From an uncultured Rhizobium sp. (GTDB taxonomy: Bacteria; Pseudomonadota; Alphaproteobacteria; Rhizobiales; Rhizobiaceae): a stretch of 64,000 nt of DNA. The notes under the pieces are model-generated. The model ran no database searches, was not told the DNA's origin, and saw nothing but the letters and a program-made list of their open reading frames with translations. The position numbers were made by a program, and so were the translations under genes. Below are positions 1-7,079 of the stretch, piece by piece. The stretch lies in NCBI GenBank assembly GCA_945952045.1, contig CAMFHE010000004.1, forward strand, positions 124,001-188,000. Direction: 5' to 3'. Numbering within the stretch: the first letter of the stretch is position 1; each line of letters opens with the position of its first letter.

Positions 1-460
1 ATGCCTTGGCGACGGCATCGCCCTGCGCCTCGGCGCCCTTGAAATTGTCGGCGGCGACATTGGCCAGAACCTCCGGCACGCCGTTGACCGGGCGATCCAC
101 CGTCACCACGGTGATGCCGGCGGCAATCGCTTCCTTGACGACCGGCGCCAGCGCATCGGCTTCCACCGGCGACAGGATGATGCCGTCGACGCCCTGGACG
201 ATGGCGGCCTCGAGGTCGGCGATCTGCTTGGGCGCCGAGAGCTGGCCGTCGGCCTTGACGATGGTCACGCCGCCGATCTTCTTCGCCTCGTCCTCCAGCT
301 GGTCCGTCAGGAAGACGAAATGGGAGAAGGCGAAGGTCAGCGGCGAGACGAAGACCGTCACGGGCGCATCCTTGCCCTTGGGCGCCGCGTGCAGCGTCGA
401 AACGCCGGCGGCGAGGAGAGCGAGGCCGGAAACGGCGGTCAAAATAGTCTTGCGAAACAT
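1..460 (-). CDS. Sugar ABC transporter periplasmic binding protein (partial, RbsB-like)
   Basis: The visible 153 codons start at an ATG preceded by GGAAG and run off the left edge of the window, so the C-terminal half is missing. The N-terminus is a classic signal peptide (basic MFRK, a hydrophobic stretch, an A-rich cleavage region near residues 25-27). After it comes a type I periplasmic-binding-protein fold segment containing DGIILSPVEADAL and TVVTVDRPV, which are typical of the RbsB/Peripla_BP_4 family that binds simple sugars or polyols. It is divergent from the SDR dehydrogenase at 740, which may share its substrate pathway. The substrate cannot be read from sequence. Family assignment is firm; ligand is unknown. 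Confidence 0.85.
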   Translation of the reverse strand, partial: MFRKTILTAVSGLALLAAGVSTLHAAPKGKDAPVTVFVSPLTFAFSHFVFLTDQLEDEAKKIGGVTIVKADGQLSAPKQIADLEAAIVQGVDGIILSPVEADALAPVVKEAIAAGITVVTVDRPVNGVPEVLANVAADNFKGAEAQGDAVAKA

Positions 461-584
461 GCTGGTGACTTCCTTTTTCTGATGCTTCGAGGCTAGCGGC
501 GCAGCCTGTCCGATCCAAAGGCCAAAGCACCAATTTCCATCGCGAAGCGGGAAATTAAATCTGCCGCAATCCGCTTTCGCAGCA

Positions 585-620
585 AATTTTATCTACTAAT
601 TTTATAGATATAATCTATTT
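585..620. promoter_or_regulatory. AT-rich divergent promoter/operator region
   Basis: An unusually AT-rich stretch lies between the divergent binding-protein and dehydrogenase genes. It contains the palindrome TAGATATAATCTA (605-617), a further ATCTA copy at 591-595 and a perfect TATAAT at 609-614. This fits a regulator-bound bidirectional promoter, but no good -35 box pairs with the TATAAT, so the exact promoter is uncertain. Confidence 0.4.
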
Positions 621-739
621 TGCGACCGACGCGACATTGCCGATGAAAATCAGGCGGTTGCGGCAACAGGAGCATGCATGACCATCGACGCCTCAAGCGT
701 GAAAACGCCGGGAGCGGTCGGGTATCGGGAAGGAATTCG

Positions 740-1555
740 ATGTCGCAGTATCTCTCTTCACTCTTCTCGCTGGACGGCAAGACGGCGCTGATCGCGGGCG
801 GCGCCGGCGCCATCGGCTCGGCGATTTCGCTGGCCTTCGCCAAGGCCGGCGCGCGCGTCCTCGTCCACGATCTCTCCTCCGAGCGGCTCGCCGCCCTTGA
901 GGCGCGTTTCAAGGAGGAGAACCTGCCCTTCCATGGTATCCAGGCCGATCTCTCCGGCGAAGCCGCCTGCAACGATCTCGTCGAACGGGCGCGCCCGGCG
1001 ACGGGACGCATCGATATCCTCGTCAATCTCCAGGGCACCAATCGCCGCAAGCCGATCGTCGAGGTCAGCCAGGACGATTTCGACGCCATCACGGCGGTGA
1101 ATTTCCGCAGCGTCTATTTCCTGTCGAAGGCTGTGCAGCCGGTCATGAAGGCGCAGGGCGGCGGCAAGATCCTGCATTTCAGCTCGCTGTCGGCGAACAT
1201 CTCCTTCGACACCATCTCCGTCTATGCGGCGACGAAGGCGGCGGTGACCTCGCTGACCCGCTCGATGGCGCATGAATGGGCGGGCGACAATATCCAGGTC
1301 AACGCCATCGAGCCAGGCTTCGTGAAGACGGAATTCACCCGGCCGCTCTGGGATGACGACTATCGCGGCCGCTGGTTCGCGGACTATATTCCCGCCGGCC
1401 ATCTCGCCGTGCCGGAAGACCTGATCACCACGGCGCTCAGCCTCGTCGCGCCGGCCTCGCGCTATATCACCGGGCGAAACGTGGTGGTCGATGGCGGCGT
1501 GCTGTCCGGCGATTCCTGGGTGGAAAAGCAGGGCCGCCCTTCCGCCTATCCTTGA
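740..1555 (+). CDS. SDR-family NAD(P)-dependent oxidoreductase
   Basis: A 271-residue classical short-chain dehydrogenase. The start at 740 is chosen because GGGAAGGA precedes it, and the first conserved residues (SLDGKTALIAGG) follow at once. The Rossmann glycine motif is at residues 19-26 (AGGAGAIG) and the catalytic YAATK is at about 162-166, with an upstream serine in HFSSLS. The C-terminus ends in the usual VVDGG region. The length is normal for gluconate 5-dehydrogenase/3-oxoacyl-ACP-reductase-like members. The usual NNAG is replaced by NLQG. It is divergent from a sugar-binding protein gene, so a sugar or sugar-acid substrate is plausible but not demonstrated. Confidence 0.85.
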   Translation: MSQYLSSLFSLDGKTALIAGGAGAIGSAISLAFAKAGARVLVHDLSSERLAALEARFKEENLPFHGIQADLSGEAACNDLVERARPATGRIDILVNLQGTNRRKPIVEVSQDDFDAITAVNFRSVYFLSKAVQPVMKAQGGGKILHFSSLSANISFDTISVYAATKAAVTSLTRSMAHEWAGDNIQVNAIEPGFVKTEFTRPLWDDDYRGRWFADYIPAGHLAVPEDLITTALSLVAPASRYITGRNVVVDGGVLSGDSWVEKQGRPSAYP

Positions 1556-1596
1556 GCATCCGCGGCGCAACACGACGAAACGCAGGAAGAACCGCC

Positions 1597-2457
1597 ATGA
1601 CCGACTGGCTCATCCAGACCGAAGACCTCTCCTCTCTCCTTGCTGACCGGCCCGGCAACCTCGTCGTGCTGGATTGCTCCTGGTATCTGCCGGAGGCGGG
1701 CAAACATGCCTGGGACGATTTCGTCGCCGGCCACATTCCCGGCGCGCGCTTCATCGATCTCGGCGATATCTCCGACCCGGATTCGCCCTATGTGAACATG
1801 CTGCCGACGGCCGATCTCTTCGCGCGACAGGTCGGTCGCCTGGGGATCGGCAACGATACCGACGTCGTCATCTATGACGCCGGCTACGTGTCCTGCCGCC
1901 TGTGGTGGATGTTCCGCACCTTCGGCCATGCGCGCGTGCGCATCCTCGATGGCGGCTGGCGCAAATGGAAGGCGGAAGGCAGGCCGATCGAGACCGGCGA
2001 GGCAAAGCCGGCCGAAGCGCGCCGCTTCGACGCGCGGCCGCTCGCCGGCCGGGTTGCGACGCTGGACGACGTCCGCGCCGCCATCGAGACCGGCTGCGCA
2101 ACGATCGTCGACGCCCGCACGGCGGCGCGCTTCGACGGGCTGGAAGGTTCGGGCTATCCGGGCGTTGCCTCGGGCTACATGCCCGGCGCAGTCAACACGC
2201 CCTGGGCGCGCTTCTTCGATGCCGAGCGGAATTTCCAGTTCGTCAGCCCCGAAAAGGCGCGCGCCGTGTTCGAGGAGGCGCAGGCCGACATCGACGGCGA
2301 TGTCATCACCACCTGCGGCTCGGGCGTGACAGCCTGCATTCTCGGCTTCATGATCGAGCGCGCCGGCAATCCGCACTGGCGTCTTTACGACGGCTCCTGG
2401 CATGAATGGGGCCAGCGGGAGGACGTGCCGAAACGCGTCCGGCAAGCGGCACCCTGA
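1597..2457 (+). CDS. sseA: 3-mercaptopyruvate/thiosulfate sulfurtransferase (tandem rhodanese)
   Basis: A 286-residue protein with two rhodanese domains, the first inactive and the second carrying the active-site loop CGSGVTA, with the catalytic cysteine near residue 240. The CGSGVTA form is characteristic of mercaptopyruvate sulfurtransferases (SseA), which move sulfur from 3-mercaptopyruvate to thiols or cyanide in the cytoplasm. The start at 1597 follows AGGAAGA at 1583-1589; a longer reading to 1552 would overlap the dehydrogenase stop codon. It lies 41 bp after the SDR gene, so the two may be co-transcribed, although no functional link is obvious. Confidence 0.88.
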   Translation: MTDWLIQTEDLSSLLADRPGNLVVLDCSWYLPEAGKHAWDDFVAGHIPGARFIDLGDISDPDSPYVNMLPTADLFARQVGRLGIGNDTDVVIYDAGYVSCRLWWMFRTFGHARVRILDGGWRKWKAEGRPIETGEAKPAEARRFDARPLAGRVATLDDVRAAIETGCATIVDARTAARFDGLEGSGYPGVASGYMPGAVNTPWARFFDAERNFQFVSPEKARAVFEEAQADIDGDVITTCGSGVTACILGFMIERAGNPHWRLYDGSWHEWGQREDVPKRVRQAAP

Positions 2458-2573
2458 TCGTCGAGGTCGGGAAGAAATCGAGGGGACCGCCATGTCGCAA
2501 GACACGGGGGTAACGGCGATCCCCTTGGATCACCGAAAGGGAAAACGGTGATAAGGAGGCCTTAGCGTATTGA

Positions 2574-2598
2574 CCGGCCGGCGTCAACGCCAGCCGGA
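2574..2598. terminator. GC-rich hairpin after the XRE gene
   Basis: The sequence can form a strong stem (CCGGC.GGCGT paired with ACGCC.GCCGG) just downstream of the minus-strand XRE gene and between convergent genes. It lacks a clear T-tract, so it may stop transcription weakly or only protect 3' ends. Confidence 0.35.
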
Positions 2599-2614
2599 TT
2601 ATCGGTTCCCCGGA

Positions 2615-2860
2615 TTATTTTTGCGAAAGGTCGTTCAGATCGAAGCGCAAGGCGGCGGCCATCCGGCGGATGCGGGCCTCGTCGTGATCGTCGTTGTTCT
2701 CGACCTTTTCGATTTCGATGGCCGTCAGGCCGGAGGTCTCGGCCAGGTCGTCGATACTGTAACCGACATTTTCCCGGGCCGTCTTCAGAATGTGGCCGAT
2801 GCACGCGACGTCGGCAGTTTCAATGGTTGAACCCGAAAGTTCACGTATGGATAGCGTCAA
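2615..2860 (-). CDS. Small XRE-family helix-turn-helix regulator
   Basis: An 81-residue protein whose central part (residues about 20-75) is a Cro/C1-type helix-turn-helix: a GHILKTARENVGYSIDDLAE helix pair followed by TSGLTAIEIEKVEN and a third helix. It starts with TTG at 2860, preceded by the good Shine-Dalgarno AGAAGGAG; no in-frame ATG is near. The start overlaps the stop of a 44-residue ORF upstream (TTGA), which implies translational coupling. There is no ligand-binding domain, so it is a stand-alone DNA-binding protein with unknown targets. Confidence 0.75.
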   Translation of the reverse strand: MTLSIRELSGSTIETADVACIGHILKTARENVGYSIDDLAETSGLTAIEIEKVENNDDHDEARIRRMAAALRFDLNDLSQK

Positions 2861-2991
2861 TGCGCCACTCCTTCTAAAATCCGCGCGAAACTGAGCGCGT
2901 TAGGGTGGTCTATCACCATTTCGGAAACACGGTGGAGAAGTCCACCGAGCGGCGAATATAGACGATGATGCGGCAGGTTCAAGGCAGGCAT
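2857..2991 (-). CDS. Candidate 44-residue protein coupled to the XRE gene
   Basis: A short ORF reading MPALNLPHHRLYSPLGG and ending FARILEGVAH. Its TGA stop overlaps the TTG start of the XRE gene, and the XRE ribosome-binding site lies inside its last codons, an arrangement seen in real operons. There is no strong ribosome-binding site in front of its own ATG, and longer readings up to 3135 are possible. I do not recognise the family. It is listed because of the junction, not because of homology. Confidence 0.4.
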   Translation of the reverse strand: MPALNLPHHRLYSPLGGLLHRVSEMVIDHPNALSFARILEGVAH

Positions 2992-3123
2992 GTGACAGCG
3001 GCCCACGCCGCCCTGCCCCGCAAGGGGGCGAATGCCCGCCGCAACGCCTCTCTTTTGCCTGCTCCACATGCTTTTTGCGCGATTGTCTTGAACCTTCAAT
3101 GATCCGATGTCACGATTGCCGCC

Positions 3124-3342
3124 ATGACCCCGCAACGATTCTCAGAATGCCTGCTTCACATCCGCTGGACGCCGATCAACCTCGCGTCGGCCCTGCAATG
3201 CGACCTGTCCTGGGTGGAAGCCCTCGAGGTCGGCAATGAAGAGGTGCCGAAGGAGCTTGGCGAATGGCTGGAGGCGCTCGCCCAGGCGCATGAGGCCCTG
3301 CCGCCGCTGAAGATGTTTCGCGGCCGGCGCACGGCGCTGTAG
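3124..3342 (+). CDS. Hypothetical 72-residue protein, HTH-like
   Basis: A 72-residue soluble protein (MTPQRFSECLLHIRWTPI at the start). The spacing of helices and the phrase LASALQCDLSWVEALEVG resemble a minimal Cro/C1-like helix-turn-helix, in which a first helix selects a promoter and a second recognises DNA, but the similarity is weak and based on reading alone. It is divergent from the XRE gene and 57 bp upstream of another hypothetical gene. The function is unknown. Confidence 0.6.
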   Translation: MTPQRFSECLLHIRWTPINLASALQCDLSWVEALEVGNEEVPKELGEWLEALAQAHEALPPLKMFRGRRTAL

Positions 3343-3399
3343 CGGCGTGACCGCATTGCGATCGACAAACCGGCGCGACAGCACATGGGACACGGTTGA

Positions 3400-3831
3400 A
3401 TGGCGGTTCTGACGGATATTCTGATTGCGCCCGAACACGACGTTCCGGCCATCGTCGCGCAATGGCCTGGCGCCAAAAACTGGCCGGCCTTGCAGACGAC
3501 GGGGCTGGACTGGCTGATCCTTGCCGAACTGGCGGAGGCGCTCGACCAGGCGCCGCTGGCGCAGGCGATGGAACAGCTCGACCCCGCCTTGTCCGCCGAC
3601 GAGGTGAACGGACCCTGGGTCTATGTCCTGCCGATGCCGCTGCGCGATACCATCGCCGCGCTTGGCCCGGACCGGCTCGGCCCGGTGGCGAAGGCCTGGG
3701 CCGGCCGCGAGGAGGCCGATGCCGCCGGCCTGACGCCAGCGGATGCAGAGCGCCTGTTGCGCGACATCCATGCGCTGGCGATCCGGGCGCGCGACGAGGG
3801 CAAACCCATGCTGCTCTGGATTTCCCTGTAA
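3400..3831 (+). CDS. Hypothetical 143-residue cytoplasmic protein
   Basis: A 143-residue acidic, alanine- and leucine-rich protein without signal peptide or membrane segment. The reading frame starts MAVLTDILIAPEHDVPAI and ends MLLWISL. Several WPGAKNWP/GPWVYVLP-type stretches suggest a compact alpha/beta fold, but no known motif is visible. It follows the 72-residue gene on the same strand, so the two may form a unit. The codon pattern (G/C at third positions) agrees with its neighbours and supports it as a real gene. The function is unknown. Confidence 0.65.
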   Translation: MAVLTDILIAPEHDVPAIVAQWPGAKNWPALQTTGLDWLILAELAEALDQAPLAQAMEQLDPALSADEVNGPWVYVLPMPLRDTIAALGPDRLGPVAKAWAGREEADAAGLTPADAERLLRDIHALAIRARDEGKPMLLWISL

Positions 3832-4181
3832 CATCGGCGTCGCCGGCGCGCCGCCTCGCCCAAACCCGTCACGCCCGGATATCGCCGGCCGGCGAAGCAT
3901 GGCTATGTGGTTGGCGAACGTCCATAGGCCTTTCAAAAACGCACCCGCCCGCTCGCCGTCTGCGGTGCAACCACCCTGCAACGGATTGCAAAAGTGGCGA
4001 CGGCGATTGATCGCGCGAAGGGAGACCGCGTGTGGCGCGAAACTGCGCCCGCCGCCACCTGTGATGGCATCTTTAGATCGAATGCCATCTTTTGGCGGTG
4101 GCGAGCCATTAATCAATCCATGGTAAGAAGCCGGTTCGGTTCCATGGGAACGCCCACGCCTTTCCGGGGAGATTTTGCAGA
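3832..4181. other. Intergenic region before the diguanylate cyclase gene
   Basis: 350 bases without a convincing gene. The only structure seen is the inverted repeat described at 4063-4089; ORFs crossing this stretch have no ribosome-binding site and no recognisable product. Confidence 0.6.
4063..4089. promoter_or_regulatory. Inverted repeat upstream of the diguanylate cyclase gene
   Basis: A perfect 8-bp inverted repeat, GATGGCAT and ATGCCATC, separated by 11 bases and about 90 bp ahead of the start codon. The spacing suits a dimeric regulator. It is followed by a short T-run, so a weak attenuator is the alternative. Confidence 0.35.
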
Positions 4182-5987
4182 ATGCGGATCGGGACGATCA
4201 CCAATCTGGCCTATGTCGCCACCGTGCTTCTGACCATGCTGGCCGGCCTTTCCTTCATTCTCTCGGCGCAATCGGCCGGGCGGGAGCGGCTGGCGGTCGA
4301 GCAGCATCTGGCGCTGGGCGAGCTGATCGACGATCTCGACATCGGCGCTGAAAACCGCACCGACGATATCCGTCTCTATGTCATGCGCGGCGCTGAAGAC
4401 GAACTGGCGGCATTTTATGTCGACGAGAAGGACGAGCGCGGCTTCGAGGCGGCGGCGGCGCGGGCGAAAACGCTGGGCGCGACGGCGGACGAAATCGCCA
4501 TTCTGAACCGCATCGTCACCGAGGCCGAGGCGCTTGACGGCATCGAGCGCGCCGCCGTCGCCGATTATCGCGGCGGCCGGCAGGAGCAAGCCCGGCAAGC
4601 GGTGTTCGGCCCTGCCCATGATGCGGCCCACACGACCCTTCGCGACAGCGTCGGCCAGGTGCAGCAGATGATTTCGGAACGCACCGGCGCCGAACTGACC
4701 CGCGCCAAGGCGCGCAGCGATCTCTTCGACATCATCGCCAAGTCGATGCTGGCGCTGACGGCGCTGGTGTTTCTGGGCGTGCTCTATTTCGTGCTCAAGC
4801 GGCGCATCACCACGCCGATCGTCGCCATGACCGGCATCATCAACCGTCTGGCGAAGCAGGATTTCGATGTCGAGGTGCCGCAAGTGGCGCGGCGCGACGA
4901 GATCGGCGAGATGACGGCGGCGATTGCCGTGTTCCGCGCCAACGGGCTGGAGCGCGAAAGGCTGGCGGAAGAGCTGCGCCGCGACCAGCGCATCAAGGAT
5001 TTCATCCTGCAGATGATGCATCGCCTGCAGGCCTGCCAGACGCAGAGCGAGATCGCCGGCGTCGTCACCCTGTTCATGCCGCAGGCCTTTCCCGGCCTTG
5101 CCGGCAGCCTCTACATGCATGACGAGGCGCATCGCTGCCTGCTGCCGCGCGGCGGCTGGAACGCGCCGGAAACCAGCCCCGCCGCCTTTCCCGCCGACCA
5201 GTGCTGGGCCTTGCGCCGCGGCCGGCCGCATCTGAGCGACGCCAGCGATCACGATGTCGTCTGCCCGCATCTGGAGCATGGCCACCGCGCGACGCTGTGC
5301 GTGCCGCTGACGGCGCTCGGCGAAACGGTCGGGTTGCTGCATCTGGAATCGACCGCCCTCGACCTTCTCGAGGAGGCGCGCCTCTATCTCGAACTGATCG
5401 CCGAAAATCTCGGCCTCGCCATCGCCAATCTGCAATTGCGCGAGCGGCTGACCGGCATGGCGATCCGCGATCCCTTGAGCGGCTTGCTCAACCGCCGTTC
5501 GCTCGACGAGGCGGTCAATCGCATCGCGAAAACCGCAGCCGCCGGCCCGCATGCCTGCCTGATGATCGACATCGACCATTTCAAGCGCTTCAACGACGAA
5601 TTCGGCCATGATGCCGGCGATGCCGTCATCCGCCATGTCGCCGACATGCTTCAGGCGGCCCTGCCCGAAGGCGGCCAGGTGTTCCGCTTCGGCGGCGAGG
5701 AATTCACCCTGCTGATCGAGGGCGGCGACGAGACGGCGGCCCGGCATCTCGGCGAAACGCTGTGCGCGCGCATCGCCGCCGCGCCCCTGTCGGACCATGG
5801 CCGCTTCCTCGGCACCGTCACCGTTTCGATCGGCATCGCCGCAGCGCCCGGTGACGGGCCGGTGGCGACCCTTCTGGCGCGGGCCGACACCGCCCTGCTC
5901 GCCGCCAAGGCCGCCGGCCGCAACCGCGCGCTCACCGTGTCCGCGCTGGCCGCGCACGGGTTTCCGACGCAAGCGGCAGCGGGGTGA
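4182..5987 (+). CDS. Membrane diguanylate cyclase (HAMP-GAF-GGDEF)
   Basis: A 601-residue inner-membrane signalling enzyme that should make cyclic di-GMP from two GTP. It has a transmembrane segment at residues 8-27, a periplasmic four-helix-type sensor region to about 185, a second transmembrane segment at about 187-206, a HAMP linker (about 207-260), a GAF domain (about 285-425) and a C-terminal GGDEF domain. The active-site signature is GGEEF near residues 504-508, the catalytically competent form, preceded by DIDHFKRFND. No upstream RxxD inhibitory site is clear. The start follows GGGGAGA. No EAL domain is present, so it should act only as a cyclase. Its signal is unknown. Confidence 0.88.
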   Translation: MRIGTITNLAYVATVLLTMLAGLSFILSAQSAGRERLAVEQHLALGELIDDLDIGAENRTDDIRLYVMRGAEDELAAFYVDEKDERGFEAAAARAKTLGATADEIAILNRIVTEAEALDGIERAAVADYRGGRQEQARQAVFGPAHDAAHTTLRDSVGQVQQMISERTGAELTRAKARSDLFDIIAKSMLALTALVFLGVLYFVLKRRITTPIVAMTGIINRLAKQDFDVEVPQVARRDEIGEMTAAIAVFRANGLERERLAEELRRDQRIKDFILQMMHRLQACQTQSEIAGVVTLFMPQAFPGLAGSLYMHDEAHRCLLPRGGWNAPETSPAAFPADQCWALRRGRPHLSDASDHDVVCPHLEHGHRATLCVPLTALGETVGLLHLESTALDLLEEARLYLELIAENLGLAIANLQLRERLTGMAIRDPLSGLLNRRSLDEAVNRIAKTAAAGPHACLMIDIDHFKRFNDEFGHDAGDAVIRHVADMLQAALPEGGQVFRFGGEEFTLLIEGGDETAARHLGETLCARIAAAPLSDHGRFLGTVTVSIGIAAAPGDGPVATLLARADTALLAAKAAGRNRALTVSALAAHGFPTQAAAG

Positions 5988-6027
5988 GGCTTTACCCGCA
6001 CGTCATTTGTCAATGACGGCCATTTAT

Positions 6028-6057
6028 CCTATATAGAAACGAGGCATTTCTATAGGA
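6028..6057. promoter_or_regulatory. Operator of the toxin-antitoxin operon
   Basis: The inverted repeat TATAGAAA (6032-6039) and TTTCTATA (6047-6054) has a 7-bp spacer and abuts the ribosome-binding site TAGGAGA of the antitoxin gene. Type II antitoxins commonly bind such palindromes in their own promoter, so this is the likely autoregulation site. Confidence 0.6.
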
Positions 6058-6064
6058 GAATGCG

Positions 6065-6421
6065 ATGTCCTCTACAGTCTCGGCCAATGTCGATGGCAAG
6101 ACGGCCACCAAGCTGAAAATGGTGGCGTCGCTGGAGAACAGATCCGTTTCGAATGCGGTTTCAAGCGCGATCACGGTGTTTGTCGGCCTTCCCAAGGGCG
6201 TGCGCGACTTCCTGCTCGAACTGAACGCTGAGAACGATCAGGACACGATCAACCGTCTCGGCCGCGAAATGATGGCGGCGGCCGCGCGGGTTCGCCTCGA
6301 AAAGGCAACCACCGACCTTGCCTGCGAACATCGTTTCGGCGGACCCGGCCATGTCTCCAGCGAGATCGACATTCTGGAAGAAGCGACGATCCTCAGCCGT
6401 GAAGCAGCACGCGGGAAATAG
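6065..6421 (+). CDS. RHH-type antitoxin of a PIN toxin pair
   Basis: A 118-residue protein. The N-terminal 45 residues (SSTVSANVDGKTATKLKMVA, then LENRSVSNAVSSAI) look like a ribbon-helix-helix DNA-binding module: a short beta strand followed by two helices. The remainder is a charged helical tail that would wrap the toxin. It is preceded by TAGGAGA and by a palindrome suited to autorepression, and the PIN gene starts 3 bp after its stop. Position, size and operator together support an antitoxin; the family match is by pattern only. Confidence 0.7.
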   Translation: MSSTVSANVDGKTATKLKMVASLENRSVSNAVSSAITVFVGLPKGVRDFLLELNAENDQDTINRLGREMMAAAARVRLEKATTDLACEHRFGGPGHVSSEIDILEEATILSREAARGK

Positions 6422-6424
6422 GGC

Positions 6425-7042
6425 ATGAAACGCCCTGTGCGGGTTTTGCTCGATATCAACGTCTTCGTGGCAAACATCATCGCGCAGGATCGCGGCCACG
6501 CGAAAACCGCAACCCAGACCCTTGTCTCCATGGTTGCCGGCCAAAGATGGGGCCTTGCCGACAGATCGCAACTGGTGATTTCGTTCGAGATGATCGAAAC
6601 CCTCGAAGCGGTTCTGCAACGGCTGAAATTTGCGCCGGACCGTATCAAAGCCTATTCCGACGCCATCATCGACATCATGAAATATGGCCCGGATGCGCTC
6701 GACCCTTATCTCATTCTGGGCGGGGAAGAGCGCTTCACTCTGCCGGACGCGGAGGATGCCGGCGTTCTGGCCACGGCAATCGGCGCCGGAGCCGACATTC
6801 TCGTGACCGACAATCTGGCGGATTTCACCGCCAAGGATGCGGCCGTCGTCGATACCCAACGCATCTTCACCACGTCTTCCGGGCAGCGGACCCTGCAGGC
6901 TCTGCGATATGAGATCGCCGGCGCGGATCTGATCGTCGCGCACCCGTTCGACGTGATGGAATGGATGCGCCTGGGTTACGATTTCACGCCTCACATCCTC
7001 TGGGATTCTCTCCGCAACTCCCGAAAAGAGCCTTGCAAATAG
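6425..7042 (+). CDS. PIN-domain toxin (predicted RNase)
   Basis: A 205-residue PIN-domain protein. PIN nucleases use a cluster of acidic residues with Mg2+ to cut RNA; here the first acid is in VLLDINVF (residue about 10) and the others are in LPDAEDAGVLATA and LVTDNLADF, in the expected order. It is longer than VapC toxins (about 130 residues) and resembles the COG1569-type PIN branch, with a C-terminal extension of about 50 residues. It is directly downstream of an RHH-like protein, with nearly touching genes, so it is read as the toxin of a type II pair. The target RNA is unknown. Confidence 0.75.
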   Translation: MKRPVRVLLDINVFVANIIAQDRGHAKTATQTLVSMVAGQRWGLADRSQLVISFEMIETLEAVLQRLKFAPDRIKAYSDAIIDIMKYGPDALDPYLILGGEERFTLPDAEDAGVLATAIGAGADILVTDNLADFTAKDAAVVDTQRIFTTSSGQRTLQALRYEIAGADLIVAHPFDVMEWMRLGYDFTPHILWDSLRNSRKEPCK

Positions 7043-7079
7043 GTGCTTACGCCGGTCTAGCGCTTACGCGAGGCCGCCC

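Noticed and set aside
2492..2551. A 19-codon ORF after sseA with a GAGGGGA-like site, and a stray perfect AAGGAGG at 2553-2559
   Set aside because: The peptide is too short to support without conservation, and the second site is followed only by a TTG reading antisense to the XRE gene. They could be remnants of a lost gene.
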